This document shows positions 1 to 9,540 of a stretch of 64,000 bases of DNA, piece after piece (position 1 is the stretch's first letter; each line of letters starts with the position of its first letter). The notes below the pieces were generated by a model that was not told the origin of the DNA, did no database searches, and saw only the letters and a program-made list of their open reading frames with translations. The translations under genes were made by a program, and so were the position numbers. This DNA is from Distichodus sexfasciatus (lineage: Eukaryota; Chordata; Actinopteri; Characiformes; Distichodontidae), in assembly GCA_032718565.1 (NCBI GenBank), contig JAVGVS010000393.1, positions 228,470 through 292,469 on the forward strand, read 5' to 3'.

Positions 1-740
1 AATGTTTTATTCTTTATTATCATGACTATTTACATTGTAGATTCTCACTGAAGGCACTATGAATGAACACATATGGAATTATGTAGTAAACAAAAAGTGT
101 GAAATAACCCAGAACATGTTTCATATCTTAGATTCTTGAATATAACCACCCTTTGCTTTGATCACTACTTTGCACACTCTTGGCATTCTCTGGATGAGCT
201 TCATGAGGTAGTCACCTGAAATGGTTTTCCAACAGTCTTGAAGGAGTTCCCAGAGATGCTGAGCACTTGTTGGCCCTTTTGTCTTCACTCTGCTGTCCAT
301 CTCATCCCAAACCATCTCGACTGGGTTTGGTCAGGTGACCGTGGATCCGTGGGTGTTGTTGGCCTAGTGGTAGGACACTCACCTTGGGACCAAAAGGTTG
401 TGGGTTCCAATCCGACCTCTGGCATTACCAACATTGGGTCCCTGAAAGACCCTTAACCCTAAGTTGCTCTCAGGGGAACTGTCCCTGAAATTAGGAAATG
501 TAAGTCGCTCTGGATAAGAGCGTCTGCTAAATGCTGTAAATGTAAATGTGGAGGCCAGGTCATCTGGCGCAGCACTCCATCACTCTCCTTCTGCGTCAAA
601 TAGCCCTTACACAGTTCATTCATAGTTTTCATGCCTTTAGTGAGAATCTACAATGTAAATAGTAATAAAGGAAAATAAAGGAAAGAAATAAAGGAGAAAC
701 ATTGAATGGAAAGGTGTGTCCAAACTTTTGACTGGTAGTG
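1..740 (-). mobile_element. Internally deleted Tc1/mariner element, left end off the window
   Basis: Reading the minus strand, positions 315-121 encode the C-terminal end of a Tc1-type transposase (motifs KGPTSAQHLWELLQDCWKT and MKLIQRMPRVCK, ending QESKI and a stop). The N-terminal DNA-binding domain and the first catalytic aspartates are absent, so the copy cannot mobilise itself. The right terminal inverted repeat is at 714-740 (CCAAACTTTTGACTGGTAGTG) and is followed by TA at 741-742, the usual Tc1 target. The other end lies upstream of base 1. A second copy at 56396-57191 has the same internal deletion, so both descend from an already deleted, amplified derivative. A SINE is inserted at 346-547. 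Confidence 0.85.
346..547 (+). mobile_element. SINE-A (tRNA-derived), full length, nested in the Tc1 element
   Basis: The head has Pol III box A- and B-like motifs (GGCCTAGTGGTAGG and GTGGGTTCCAATCC). The tail has GGATAAGAGCGTCTGCTAAA and then TGTAAATGTAAAT, a stem and short repeat like the 3' ends of L2-clade LINEs. It is flanked by the 5-bp target duplication GTGGA (341-345 and 548-552). The uninterrupted Tc1 sequence at 56.57 kb (minus strand CACCTGAC..., reading GTGACTGTGGAGGCC) shows the empty site. Confidence 0.85.
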
Positions 741-837
741 TATACTGAGTCATATCATAAAAGTGCAACACTAAGAACTCTAAACATTTCTAAGTTAAAT
801 ACATCAGATGTATTCAACTTAAATTCAAAAAGCTCCA

Positions 838-1035
838 GTTAGTGAGTGATTATTTGTGAACACAGCACAGCACAGCTCACAGTGCACCACAACCACACAT
901 GACCTCTGCATTTGACCCATGCAGGAAGGAGCAGTGGGCATCTATAGTGCAGTGCCCAGGGATGGTGCCTTGGCCATTATCACCTCAGTGGTACCTTTAC
1001 TGGTCCGGGACTTGAACCGACAACCTTCAGATCAC
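838..1035 (-). mobile_element. SINE-B copy
   Basis: The minus strand carries the tRNA-like B box (GGTTCAAGTCCCGGACC), the core CCACTGAGGTGATAATGGCC (diverged from the family ACTGAGGTGCTCATGAGC) and the family 3' end TGTGTTCACAAATAATCACT. The head upstream of the B box is truncated. Confidence 0.75.
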
Positions 1036-1446
1036 AGGGTCCATATATTTTGAAGTAGTTTAGTGGTTTTATCAATGTATGTAAATAGTCAATAAATGAC
1101 AGTAAAATAAAATGAGAAAATTATAATTTAATAGCATTTCAGTTATTTATTTAAATTATTTTTACATTGAAATGAAAGATACTCCTAATAATAAAATAAT
1201 AAAATGTTATTTTCTCATTTTAAGTTTTTAGAAAGTGTTTAATGTAAAATAAACAAAAAATATACTTTGCAAATGATTGGATTGTGCATTTCCTGTATAC
1301 ATACATTCACTAACAACAAAAATAAATGAGTAAAAATAGAAATTTGCCAACTGTAAATGCAGAAAAGTTGCACAGCTTATAGTGGAAATCAAATGTCTGG
1401 CTCCATACAGAATGGTGTCTGGATCAGGATCTGGACTGTAGTTAAG

Positions 1447-1634
1447 GGGTGATGGTGGTCTAGTGGTTAGAACACTCACATCTTGACCAAGAGGTTGTGG
1501 GTTTGAATCCTACCTCCAGCGCTAAAATCATTGGATCCCTGAGCAAGATCCTTAACCCAAAGCTGCTCTCAGGGAACGTGTCCCTGTAATTGGGAAGTGG
1601 AAGTCACTTTGGATAAGAGCGTCTGTTAAATGGT
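1447..1634 (+). mobile_element. SINE-A copy
   Basis: The head GGTGGTCTAGTGGTTAGAAC closely resembles the 5' half of a tRNA-Glu gene. The B box is GTGGGTTTGAATCC. The tail CTTTGGATAAGAGCGTCTGT matches the family. It is more diverged from the 346-547 copy than the copies at 3033 and 38044 are. Confidence 0.8.
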
Positions 1635-1639
1635 GACCT

Positions 1640-2330
1640 AGGCTTTACACAACGCCCAGATTTAGAGGTATAAGAGAATTTTCCAGAACAAGACTGAATA
1701 CAGCATAAAGAACTCCCACGTTTAAAAGCTTCAACAGCTACTTTATTACTATAACCAATGGTCGACACGGCGACAGCTGCTTGTTATTCTTAAATCAGAA
1801 AGCCTTTGTCACAAGTAGCGGTCAGCGACCCACCCCTCATCCCACCCCCGTCCTCCCTGTTAATCCATAACCTTGTCAATATTTATCATTCTTAATATGG
1901 GGAGCTCCGAAGTGTCTCGCCTGTCGCGCCGCAGTCGGGCCTACGGTCAGACGCGGTACCGCAGCGAACATAAACACGGCGACGGAATGCAAACAAATGC
2001 TCCGTCTCTCCTCACTGTTTCCACTTTCGCTCAGAGCCACGCTCCACGGCTCGCTTCCGCAAGGGATTGCATTTCAAAGGCCACTCGGACAAAGCTCCCT
2101 GTGAACCCTCTCGGCTCCGGGGGTTAGGACGTTTGGTTAAATAAGCACAGGGCTGATGGATTGAGTTTGCAATTAGGCAACGTAATTATTCCTGGTAGCG
2201 TAAAGAGAAACGCCGGAGACACATGTACATACGCTGGGACACACACCAGACCCCCTCTTTGCTGCTGCCGCTGCTGCTGCGTGTTTGAAATTCTTGGTCA
2301 GGACAGGTGATTCTGCTGATCAGCACATGC
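1640..2330. other. Non-repetitive block, possible conserved regulatory sequence
   Basis: No family repeated in the window is seen here. The stretch is GC-richer than its surroundings at about 1890-2130, holds a CTGCTGCCGCTGCTGCTGCG run near 2260, and has AT-rich homeodomain-like sites (GCAATTAGG, GTAATTATT) at about 2170-2190. An 84-codon open frame at 1873-2127 has no recognisable domain and no support as a gene. A conserved non-coding element or an unrecognised exon is possible. This is inference only. Confidence 0.3.
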
Positions 2331-2725
2331 CTTTGGTTCTGTCTTGATTACATACAGTTTTCATGTAGTTTGAAGACGCAAGACTTCTTTAAGAGTGCCG
2401 TCTGAGGTTTTGAGTTGTGTGCAGGGTTGTGGAAGCTACTTTTAAATGGTAGCATATGAAGTTACAAGCTAACTGTAATTAAAAGTAGCCAAGAAACACT
2501 CAAAGCTGTTGCACGACCATGGATTCTTGCTTGCATCTTTGCCAAGTAGGACTCCAAATCCATCTCATAGAGGGAGTGTGTGCCATGTGGGCACGAGAAC
2601 CTATCAAATGTCACTTCTGCCAATTCAGTACCAATCAGAAACATCTGGTATCCATCATTGTAAGTTTTTTTTTGTAACATTTTGCCGCATTACATTGCTA
2701 CTTGTAAACTAATAATAGTTACTTT

Positions 2726-3374
2726 TTAGGACCCCTGTCCACCAAACACCTTTTTTGCACTGGCAGAGCCTATTTTTAATCGTTTTCTTTATCACAGCGC
2801 TCAGAGTGCTTCAACTTGAAATCCGTTCCACTTTTACAACAGCGCTGGGCTCGTCAATGTCACTTCTCACTTGCTAGCCAGTCAAAATCCAGGAAGGGGC
2901 GGGACATACACAGTCAAGAACTCACTAACAACAATGGCGGTGAATCTGGAGCAGCTGGAGGAGCTAACTAGTTCAAATCTTGACTAACGCCAAGATGCGA
3001 TTGCTCTCCAATGTAAAGATAATCTCTTTTATGTGTTGGTGGCCTAGTGGTAGGACACTCGACCAAGAGGTTGTGGGTTCAAATCTGACCTCTGGTGTTA
3101 CCAACATTGGGTCCCTAAGCAAGGCCCTTAACCCTAAGTTGCTCTCAGGAGAACTGTCCCTGAAATTAGGAAATGTAAGGCACTCTGGATAAGAGCGTTT
3201 ACTGCTTAAATGCTTTAAATGTAATGTAACATGAAATAGTGGAACGTGGAATGTCGAAGTGCCCAATGGTACTCTTTGTAACTTAGCAACAACATGCCCT
3301 GAGAGAAAGCACTTTGGAAGTGAGGTTTTGACTGCTCTCCGCGCAACAAACAAGTTAGGTGGACACAGGCTATT
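2726..3374. mobile_element. Palindromic DNA element (GTCCACCAAACAC family) with SINE inside
   Basis: The left end AGGACCCCTGTCCACCAAAC (2729 on) and the right end, ...GTTAGGTGGACACAGGC, are inverted copies. Internal arms also match on opposite strands (AGCGCTCAGAG... against CTCTGAGCGC-type segments; ACTTCC...AAGTGAGGTTTTGA). Related copies are at 28971-29300 and 39985-40552. No coding remnant is seen, so this is a MITE-like non-autonomous element. The boundaries are approximate and the superfamily is not assigned. Confidence 0.55.
3033..3230 (+). mobile_element. SINE-A copy inside the palindromic element
   Basis: The head is GTGGCCTAGTGGTAGGACAC and the B box is GTGGGTTCAAATCTGACC. The body CCTTAACCCTAAGTTGCTCT and the tail CTCTGGATAAGAGCGTTTAC (degraded) follow, ending with TAAATGTAATGTAAC. 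It interrupts the 2726-3374 element, so it is younger than that insertion. Confidence 0.8.
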
Positions 3375-3467
3375 TGAAGTTAGCTATTCGCCAACACTAG
3401 TTATGGGCTTGCATGAGAAGAAAATCTCTAAGCAGGCTGTTTTTAAGTCATCAAGCACACAAAGTTG

Positions 3468-3600
3468 ATAGTGTAATGGTTAGGGAGATGGCCCGTTGTC
3501 GGAGGGACACTGGTTCAAGTTCCAGATGAGTAAAGGTACCACTGAGGTGCTCATGAGCAAGGCATCATCTCCAAGCAATGCTCACCTGGCCCTGGTCCTA
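3468..3600 (+). mobile_element. SINE-B 5' portion
   Basis: It starts with a tRNA-like head (GATAGTGTAATGGTTAGGGA), then the B box TGGTTCAAGTTCC, then TACCACTGAGGTGCTCATGA. The family 3' half (TCACAATGACAAATAATC) is missing after about 3600. A 3'-truncated SINE is unusual for target-primed insertion, so a later deletion is likely. Confidence 0.65.
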
Positions 3601-3939
3601 CACAACAGGCATTTGGATACATGTCAGGCACAAGAGAAGAATGCTGATATTTTGTCTGACGTAAGCAGAAGCGAACAGCAGCAGAAAAAGTATGTTCCTG
3701 TCCGAGTTATGAAACTCCCCCTGTTCCTGCTCCTCTCTGGGCCTGATGAAACTCCGCTTTGATAAGAGCTCGGCCTCAGACGAGGGAGAAATAACTCTGG
3801 GTGGACAACGTGGTACCAGTAGAGCCCAACTCCCACAATGCAACATCATTCCACACAAGCCCACAGCTTTGGCTTCATTTCTCCTTAAAACATCCAACTT
3901 TGCTGTCAGAAAGCGGAAATGGTGCTCTATTTGAACTGT

Positions 3940-4270
3940 TTAAGATAAAAACTGCAAATGTGTGAACACATCAATGAAGTTAAAAGTGATTACAGGAGTG
4001 TGTCAGATGAAATCCTGAAATCACTTTTTAGCTTCATTTATGTGTTCACACATTTGCACATCTTAAATCAAGCTAAAAAATGTGAATGTATGGACATATT
4101 TATGATTTAAGATAAAAACTCCATGAAGCTAAAAAGTGATAAAAGGATTTCCTTTGACACGCCTGAAATTACTTTTTCAGCCGGAACTTTTTAAGATAAA
4201 AAAGATGAAAATTGCAAATGTGTAACTAAATAATATGAACATAAATGAAGCTAAAAGGTGTCAGATGTAT
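3940..4270. repeat. Inverted and direct repeat cluster built on a ~50-bp unit
   Basis: Arm 1, about 3942-3991 (AAGATAAAAACTGCAAATGT...), is the near reverse complement of arm 2, about 4017-4065 (...CACACATTTGCACATCTT), with a ~25-bp spacer. Parts of the unit recur at 4098-4142 (TTTAAGATAAAAACTCCATG, AGCTAAAAAGTGAT) and at 4188-4262 (TTTAAGATAAAAAAGATGAA, GCAAATGTGTAACT, GAAGCTAAAAGGTGTCAGAT). It could be a degenerate fold-back transposon; no target duplication is identified. Confidence 0.6.
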
Positions 4271-6660
4271 GTCAAAGCAAATTTTAGTTGAAAGCAGTTT
4301 GCTGACACCTGATTTAGCCTTGGTGTAAACCCTGTTTTATCTGGATTCTAAGAGGTAGTTACCTCTGGCTCTGGGGGTCATCATATTGCCGACCTGTCTC
4401 CGCATTTGTATTTTTACTTTTACTATTTTATGTTTATGACTCCCAGACTGTATTCTAAATGAACTTGGACTTGGACTTGAATTTGAACCTGAAACTCGGA
4501 ACACGGCTAATTCTAATGCTGCTATTACAGAAGCTATAAGGAATGCCCCTGCAACCCCCTACTTGATGGTATGAGCAGTTTGGATCCAAGGAATGGTGCC
4601 TTTGATGTCTGGCACTTCATCTGAATTCCAGCTTGCAGGGATCCATGACTGATTAATCATATTTGCAGTGAAGGATTCTGGAAATACCTTCCACATCCCC
4701 TATGGAGAAGTGACCCCCTTGAATATTCTTCCTTCTCTCTCACTTTCTCTCTTTCTCTCTCTCTCTAATACATACACACACCAGATATGTACTGTATACT
4801 GTATTATGCCATAGGGCTAAAACGCTGAAGTATCATTTCACAGGGAATATTTATATTTATTGGGATTTTCCATGGTGGTATTTTCAGAGTTATGTTAATC
4901 AACTTAAATGTTCTTCGCCCAAGGACATATATATAGCCAGTCTAATTACATGGACTTTCATCATATGGAATTCATTTAATCCTACATCTCATATCCCTGA
5001 CTCCGAGGCTATTAATCACAATATTTTTCTAAAAACGGGACAGGACGACATTCCTTTCATGTTCCACGAGTGTATGATTTGTTTAAATCTATCAGGTTCA
5101 AAAGCAGTTCAGTGGGTTTCCTCACATAGAACATGTGTCTACCAATCATACGACATCAATAAAGGAGGCAGAGACTGTATTTGTCTACTCTGCATGTCAG
5201 TGTGAACCTTAAGCAACAAAATGAGGTGAACAGCGGAAACCCCAGCGGAGTCAGAACCTCAAATAAACTATAAACGATATAGCACAATGCTTACTCATGT
5301 GGAACGTATTACTCAAGGTGTCATGAAATTCAGCAGAGGCAGGAAAATTCTTAACACCTATTTCATGTGAATTTGTGCGCCGCATTACAGCTTTTATGCA
5401 CCTGCTTCCTTTTGGAAGTCCATGCTGGAGGTTCCATTAAGAGTTGCTTTATAGATGGTGGACAACCGTATTTCACACCCCACTGTCTGTGTAATTCTAT
5501 AAGCTGTATAATTCCTTTTGTTCACTAATTCATCTTCATGATAAAAATACCATTTATTAAAGTTTGTCAGACAAGGTCTTTTTTTGAACATAAAATTTAG
5601 GGTACTGGATGTTTCAGAGGCTGAGCAGCCTTAAAATGTAAAACTAAAAAAGCCAGAAAAGGCATTATTTAAGAGTTAACTTCATGACCTGAAATGACCC
5701 ATAAAGAGCATTATGGTTAACTCAGCGTGAAGGTTTCATGGCTTGTATTGTCTGTTCCACTGCTAATATTTCTGTCATTGTCTAGGAACGGGTCAAGCAC
5801 ATTATGCAGACACTTAAACACCCCCAGTGATTGTAAATATGAGGTTGAACAGAGCACAAGCCTGGACTACAGATGCTGGGGTCAAGTCTGTCCTCCTTCG
5901 CTAGGGGCCTGATAAATTAGATGCACGTTGGGACAGTGTTTGGACAAGGTAATTCACCAGACCTAATATATAGTTCCTGGAGGGCTTTCTTGATCCATCT
6001 GTCCTCATTACTTGATTTATCAAAACGCGGGGTATCCGCAGGAATATTATAAATCTGCTGCTCCTTAAGTGGTTTCGAGTGATTACGGCAACACATCTGA
6101 AACGGAGCTATTTCACCAGTGACAGCGCACGTTTATGTAGCATTACATCCGTCAGTCGTTGAGTAATTCGTCTGGGTTGTACGTTTGCCTAACAAAGGCA
6201 GCGGGCTGTAGACGGGAACCAGGAGCTTATGGCGAGATTATGGCAGTCTAAGTGAAGCGCTCATCGCCCCCATTACGCCAAAACTCCCTCAAACACCCTC
6301 CACCCCACTCCACCGGGCATCATGCGAACAGTACGAGAGTCTCACTTAGGGCCTGCCAATTGGATCTTGTGCAAGGGGTGCAAGTCTTGTAATTAAAAGT
6401 AGAGAATGGAGATGAGGGCGATAAAGCTTTACTGCTGGAGTCATTGTAATTGTTCCCTTCAGTTGATGATGTATGAAGGAGCTTTGATCACACAGGCCAG
6501 ATGAAAGCCAGGACTGTGCAGAAACAAAGAAGTGGAAAAATATGCTGCCTTCTGACGACAACATGCTAACTAGTAGAAAGAAATTCACTTGGTTTGTGAT
6601 TCATTTTTCACTAAAATTGGTGTACTTCTGGTGTGCCTCTTTTATTTGTTAGTGATTTTC
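4271..6660. other. No gene seen; CT-rich tract and one possible conserved block
   Basis: A CT/CA-rich low-complexity tract lies at about 4725-4780. The block 5990-6340 is free of window repeats and has balanced composition with homeobox-like TAATT and ATTACGG sites, which fits a non-coding regulatory element (inference). The short open frames here show no domain and no splice-bounded conservation that can be judged from sequence. Confidence 0.35.
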
Positions 6661-6663
6661 ATA

Positions 6664-7198
6664 CAGTACTGTGCAAAAGTTTTAGGCAGGTGTGAAAGAA
6701 TGCTGTAAACAAAGAATGCTTTCAAAAATGGAAGTGTTAATCATTTATTTTCATCAATCAACAAAATGCAGTGAATGAACAAAAGAGAAATCTAAATCAA
6801 ATCAATATTTGGTGTGACCACCCTTTGCCTTCAAAACAGCATCAATTCTTCTAGGTACACTTGCACACGGTTTTTGAAGGAACTCGGCTGGTAGGTTGTT
6901 CCAAACATCTTGGAGAACTAACCACAGATCTATAATCCTATAATCCTACAAAATAATATAATGACTATAATCCTACAAAATCTCTGACTTTGTGCAAGTG
7001 TACCTAGAAGAATTGATGCTGGTTTGAAGGCAAAAGGTAGTAACACCAAATATTGATTTGATTTAGATTTTTCTTTTGTTCGCTCACTTTGCATTTTGTA
7101 AATTGATTTTAAAAAAAACAATCATTATTTATATTTCTGAAAGCATTCTTTGTTTACAGCATTTTTTCACACCTGCCCAAAACTTTTGCACAGTACTG
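6664..7198. mobile_element. Fold-back Tc1 element made of two inverted transposase 3' ends
   Basis: The two ends are inverted copies (CAGTACTGTGCAAAAGTTTT at 6664; its complement ends at 7198) and each is flanked by TA (6662-6663, 7199-7200). Each arm, read from the centre outwards, encodes the same Tc1 transposase C-terminus: left arm on the minus strand (near 6935-6800, with motifs AEFLQKP and LKAKGGHTKY), right arm on the plus strand (near 6985-7055, with SVPRRIDAGLKAKG). The spacer at about 6930-6985 has direct repeats of CTATAATCCTACAAAAT. It is non-autonomous and palindromic. Confidence 0.85.
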
Positions 7199-7324
7199 TA
7201 CATTGTCATATATTACTAGTGTATAACTGCTTTGTCATAATTGTTTTTCTGATTGTAAATGTGTGGCACTGCAGAATTCAATATACTCGGTGTGAACCAA
7301 TTATTCTTTGTTATTCTTTAATTG

Positions 7325-7400
7325 AGTATTACCGCCACTGGGCACCTGAGCAAGACCCTTAACCCCAAATTAAAGGGTTAATGCTCCAGGGAGACTACCT
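7325..7400 (+). repeat. Short SINE-like fragment
   Basis: GGGCACCTGAGCAAGACCCT and TTAACCCCAAATTA match the mid-body of SINE-A (CCTGAGCAAGACCCTTAACC). Only about 75 bases are left; head and tail are missing. Confidence 0.5.
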
Positions 7401-8212
7401 CTGCAAAAGAGTTTCTGCCAAAAAACATAAATATTTCAAATGCATTAATTCTCTATTGTGTGAGCTAGACTTCTTAAATTCTTTATCTAGATATACTCAC
7501 TGTTTAAGCAAATGACATTGTATGTTGCCCCTTAATTTATCATAATGTAAGGTGTCAGTAATCACTGTATGAATGTCAAAAATCACTGTCTGCATGAACG
7601 AATGAAGAAGTAAATAAATAAGTATTCCTGTGTAATTCTAGCAGCAGATAACCCATCCAGAAAAATATCTGAAAGCATGGACGGGCCCATCCATTACCCT
7701 GACATATTTGTAAAAGTCTTTTTCATGCTCCTGTACTTTCATGTTTGTAATTTAAACCCTAATTGATGAAGGAGAGAAAAGTGAGAGGCTTGAGCTTTTT
7801 TATTAATGGCTATGTATATAGTCTGGGACTACTTTTTCATTCACAACCCAGCCAAATGTCAACCCATAAAACATGTGCTGTTAAATGGACTCCACATTCT
7901 GGCAAAGTTTCATACATGTGTATCTATATTATATTATATATATTTTTATACAGCAAATGATTTGCAGATGTTGACTGTGCTTTGTACCTAAGTAGCAAAA
8001 ATATGCCTCAAGTAGGAAATGTTAAATGTTAAACGTGTTATGGTGAGCTTTACATCGATCATACACAGTGCACACAGCGGTAGCTAATGGTGTGTGTTAT
8101 CAAGGGGAAAACATTGGGTTAAATATCAGGGGGTTATTTTTATGATCACGGGGGTTTAGAATGGCCTAGAAAATGTTAGTTTTATATGATACATGTTCTG
8201 ACTATAATTTAA
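7401..8212. other. AT-rich sequence without recognised features
   Basis: No repeat shared with the rest of the window, no splice-bounded exon and no structured RNA was recognised. A short TATATTATATTATATATAT run lies near 7925. Confidence 0.5.
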
Positions 8213-8536
8213 AAAGTCAGAAGGTCCTGGGTTTGATCCCTAGTTCAGCCATAGGGCCTTTCTGAGTGGAGTTTACATGTTCTCCCAGTGTTCATGTGGG
8301 TTTTCTCTGGGTGCTCCGGTATTCTCTCACAATCCAAAAGCATGCACTACAGCATGATTGGCGAATCTAAATTGGCCCCGTAAGGTGTGACTGAGAATGT
8401 GGTTGTGTGTGTGTGTGCACTGCAGTGTGTTGGCGCCTGCCCAGGGTTGATTCCCTCCTCGCGCCCATAGTTCCCGGGTTAGGTTTCAGTCCCAGCGACC
8501 CGAAAGGGGTTCGGATAATAAATGAATGAATGAATT
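8213..8536 (+). mobile_element. SINE-C copy, 5' truncated
   Basis: The B-box region is AGAAGGTCCTGGGTTTGATC. It is followed by the family body (GGGCCTTTCTGAGTGGAG; GGGTGCTCCGGTATTC; CTAAATTGGCCCCGTAAGGT), a GT run, GTGTTGGCGCCTGCCCAGGG, and the terminal AATGAATGAATGAATTT repeats. The box A head is missing. Confidence 0.8.
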
Positions 8537-9188
8537 TTAAAAGTCTCAATGTTCCAAAGGTCTGCAACAGCTGAAAATTTTATATAAAATGAATTCATTG
8601 TTATCATGTACAGAACCTGTACCATATTCTCATTGTTTCTCTGTCCGTCACAATTGTAACCAGCACTTTTGGTGCATCCACCTGTAACCATGACACTGAC
8701 CAGACGTTTCCAGTTGCTGTTCAATGAATGTGGCCACCTCAGCCACATCAGCTTCTTGCTTAAAATCCTCTCCAGCGTGCGTTTGTATGGAAGCGCACTG
8801 CATTCACCAAAGAAAAAATAATTGGACACCTTATCTCGTAATTACGAGAAAAGATCTTCCATAGCTTCCATACAAACAGAACAAATGTGTTTTTAAAAAA
8901 GGCAGAAGAAATGTTTCTGGAGCCATCAACTCAATAATGAGCCATAAATCACAGAAATAGTTTATAATAATAGATTATAACTAGTTTTGGAAATTATTAA
9001 TTATCTTATTTTTTGCATTTTCTAGTTGTATTATTTAAATATTTGTATTACTCACATGTTTATTTTTTATATCTATTTATTTTTTGTTTTACGTTGGTTT
9101 TATGCTGATAAAAAAATAAAGAATCTTTAATTTAATTTAAATCTTGAAGCTCTGAAGATATAGCCCCTCTGCCTGAATTACGTCATAT
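8537..9188. other. No gene; AT-rich upstream flank of cenpw
   Basis: It holds a small palindrome, TCTCGTAATTACGAGA, near 8834. The rest is AT-rich with no recognised element. Confidence 0.4.
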
Positions 9189-9310
9189 GGGCTGCGTCCC
9201 ACAGTGCATACTTGTATACTAAATATTATGCCTGTATATCAGGCAGACTAGAACGGCGTCCTTTCTCACATACTATGAAGTACGGTGATGTGCGGAGTAG
9301 GACGCAGCCA
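9189..9310. repeat. Short palindromic MITE-like repeat (GGCTGCGTCC...GGACGCAGCC)
   Basis: It begins GGCTGCGTCCCACAGTGCAT and ends GCGGAGTAGGACGCAGCC, so the ends are inverted repeats. Inner sequence is also partly symmetrical (GCATACTTGTATAC / CATACTATGAAGTA). It sits about 145 bases upstream of the cenpw start codon. Confidence 0.6.
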
Positions 9311-9453
9311 CCGTCATGCGTCATCATTACGCGCCCACATTCAAACGCGCGGCAATTTAAAAACAAAGTTCGCAGGTGATGCGCAGTTGTTTGGCTCGTT
9401 ATTTCGGGCCATTTTGAAACGTTAATTTGTTTATTTGTTTATTTAATAGCATT
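9311..9453 (+). promoter_or_regulatory. Likely cenpw promoter and 5' UTR
   Basis: The stretch is CpG-richer than its flanks (ACGCGCCC, AACGCGCGGC, TGATGCGCAG). It contains TTTGAA at 9413-9418, the sequence of the CHR element found in many cell-cycle promoters, about nine bases after ATTTCGGGCC, which loosely resembles an E2F/CDE site. A CRE-like GCGTCATCATTACG lies at about 9319. No TATA box is evident. That these sites act is inferred from motif resemblance and from the cell-cycle role of CENP-W. Confidence 0.45.
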
Positions 9454-9540
9454 ATGTTGAAGAAAGCGCCGCGCGCGGTCTTAAAGTCGCGCATGAAAAA
9501 GAAATCGGACGTACGCATCGGGAAGAACGCAGATTTGATG
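9454..9540 (+). CDS. cenpw: cenpw exon 1 (coding part)
   Basis: It has 29 codons, from ATG to a final ATG codon, followed directly by a strong donor GTAAGT at 9541. It encodes the basic N-terminal tail and the start of the histone fold (VRIGKNADLM). Lysine and arginine make up more than a third of it, as expected for the DNA-facing tail. Confidence 0.85.

Noticed and set aside
8367..8567. Minus-strand frames over SINE-C copies (also at 27109, 51611, 61156)
   Set aside because: These translate SINE sequence in antisense and recur with each copy; not genes.
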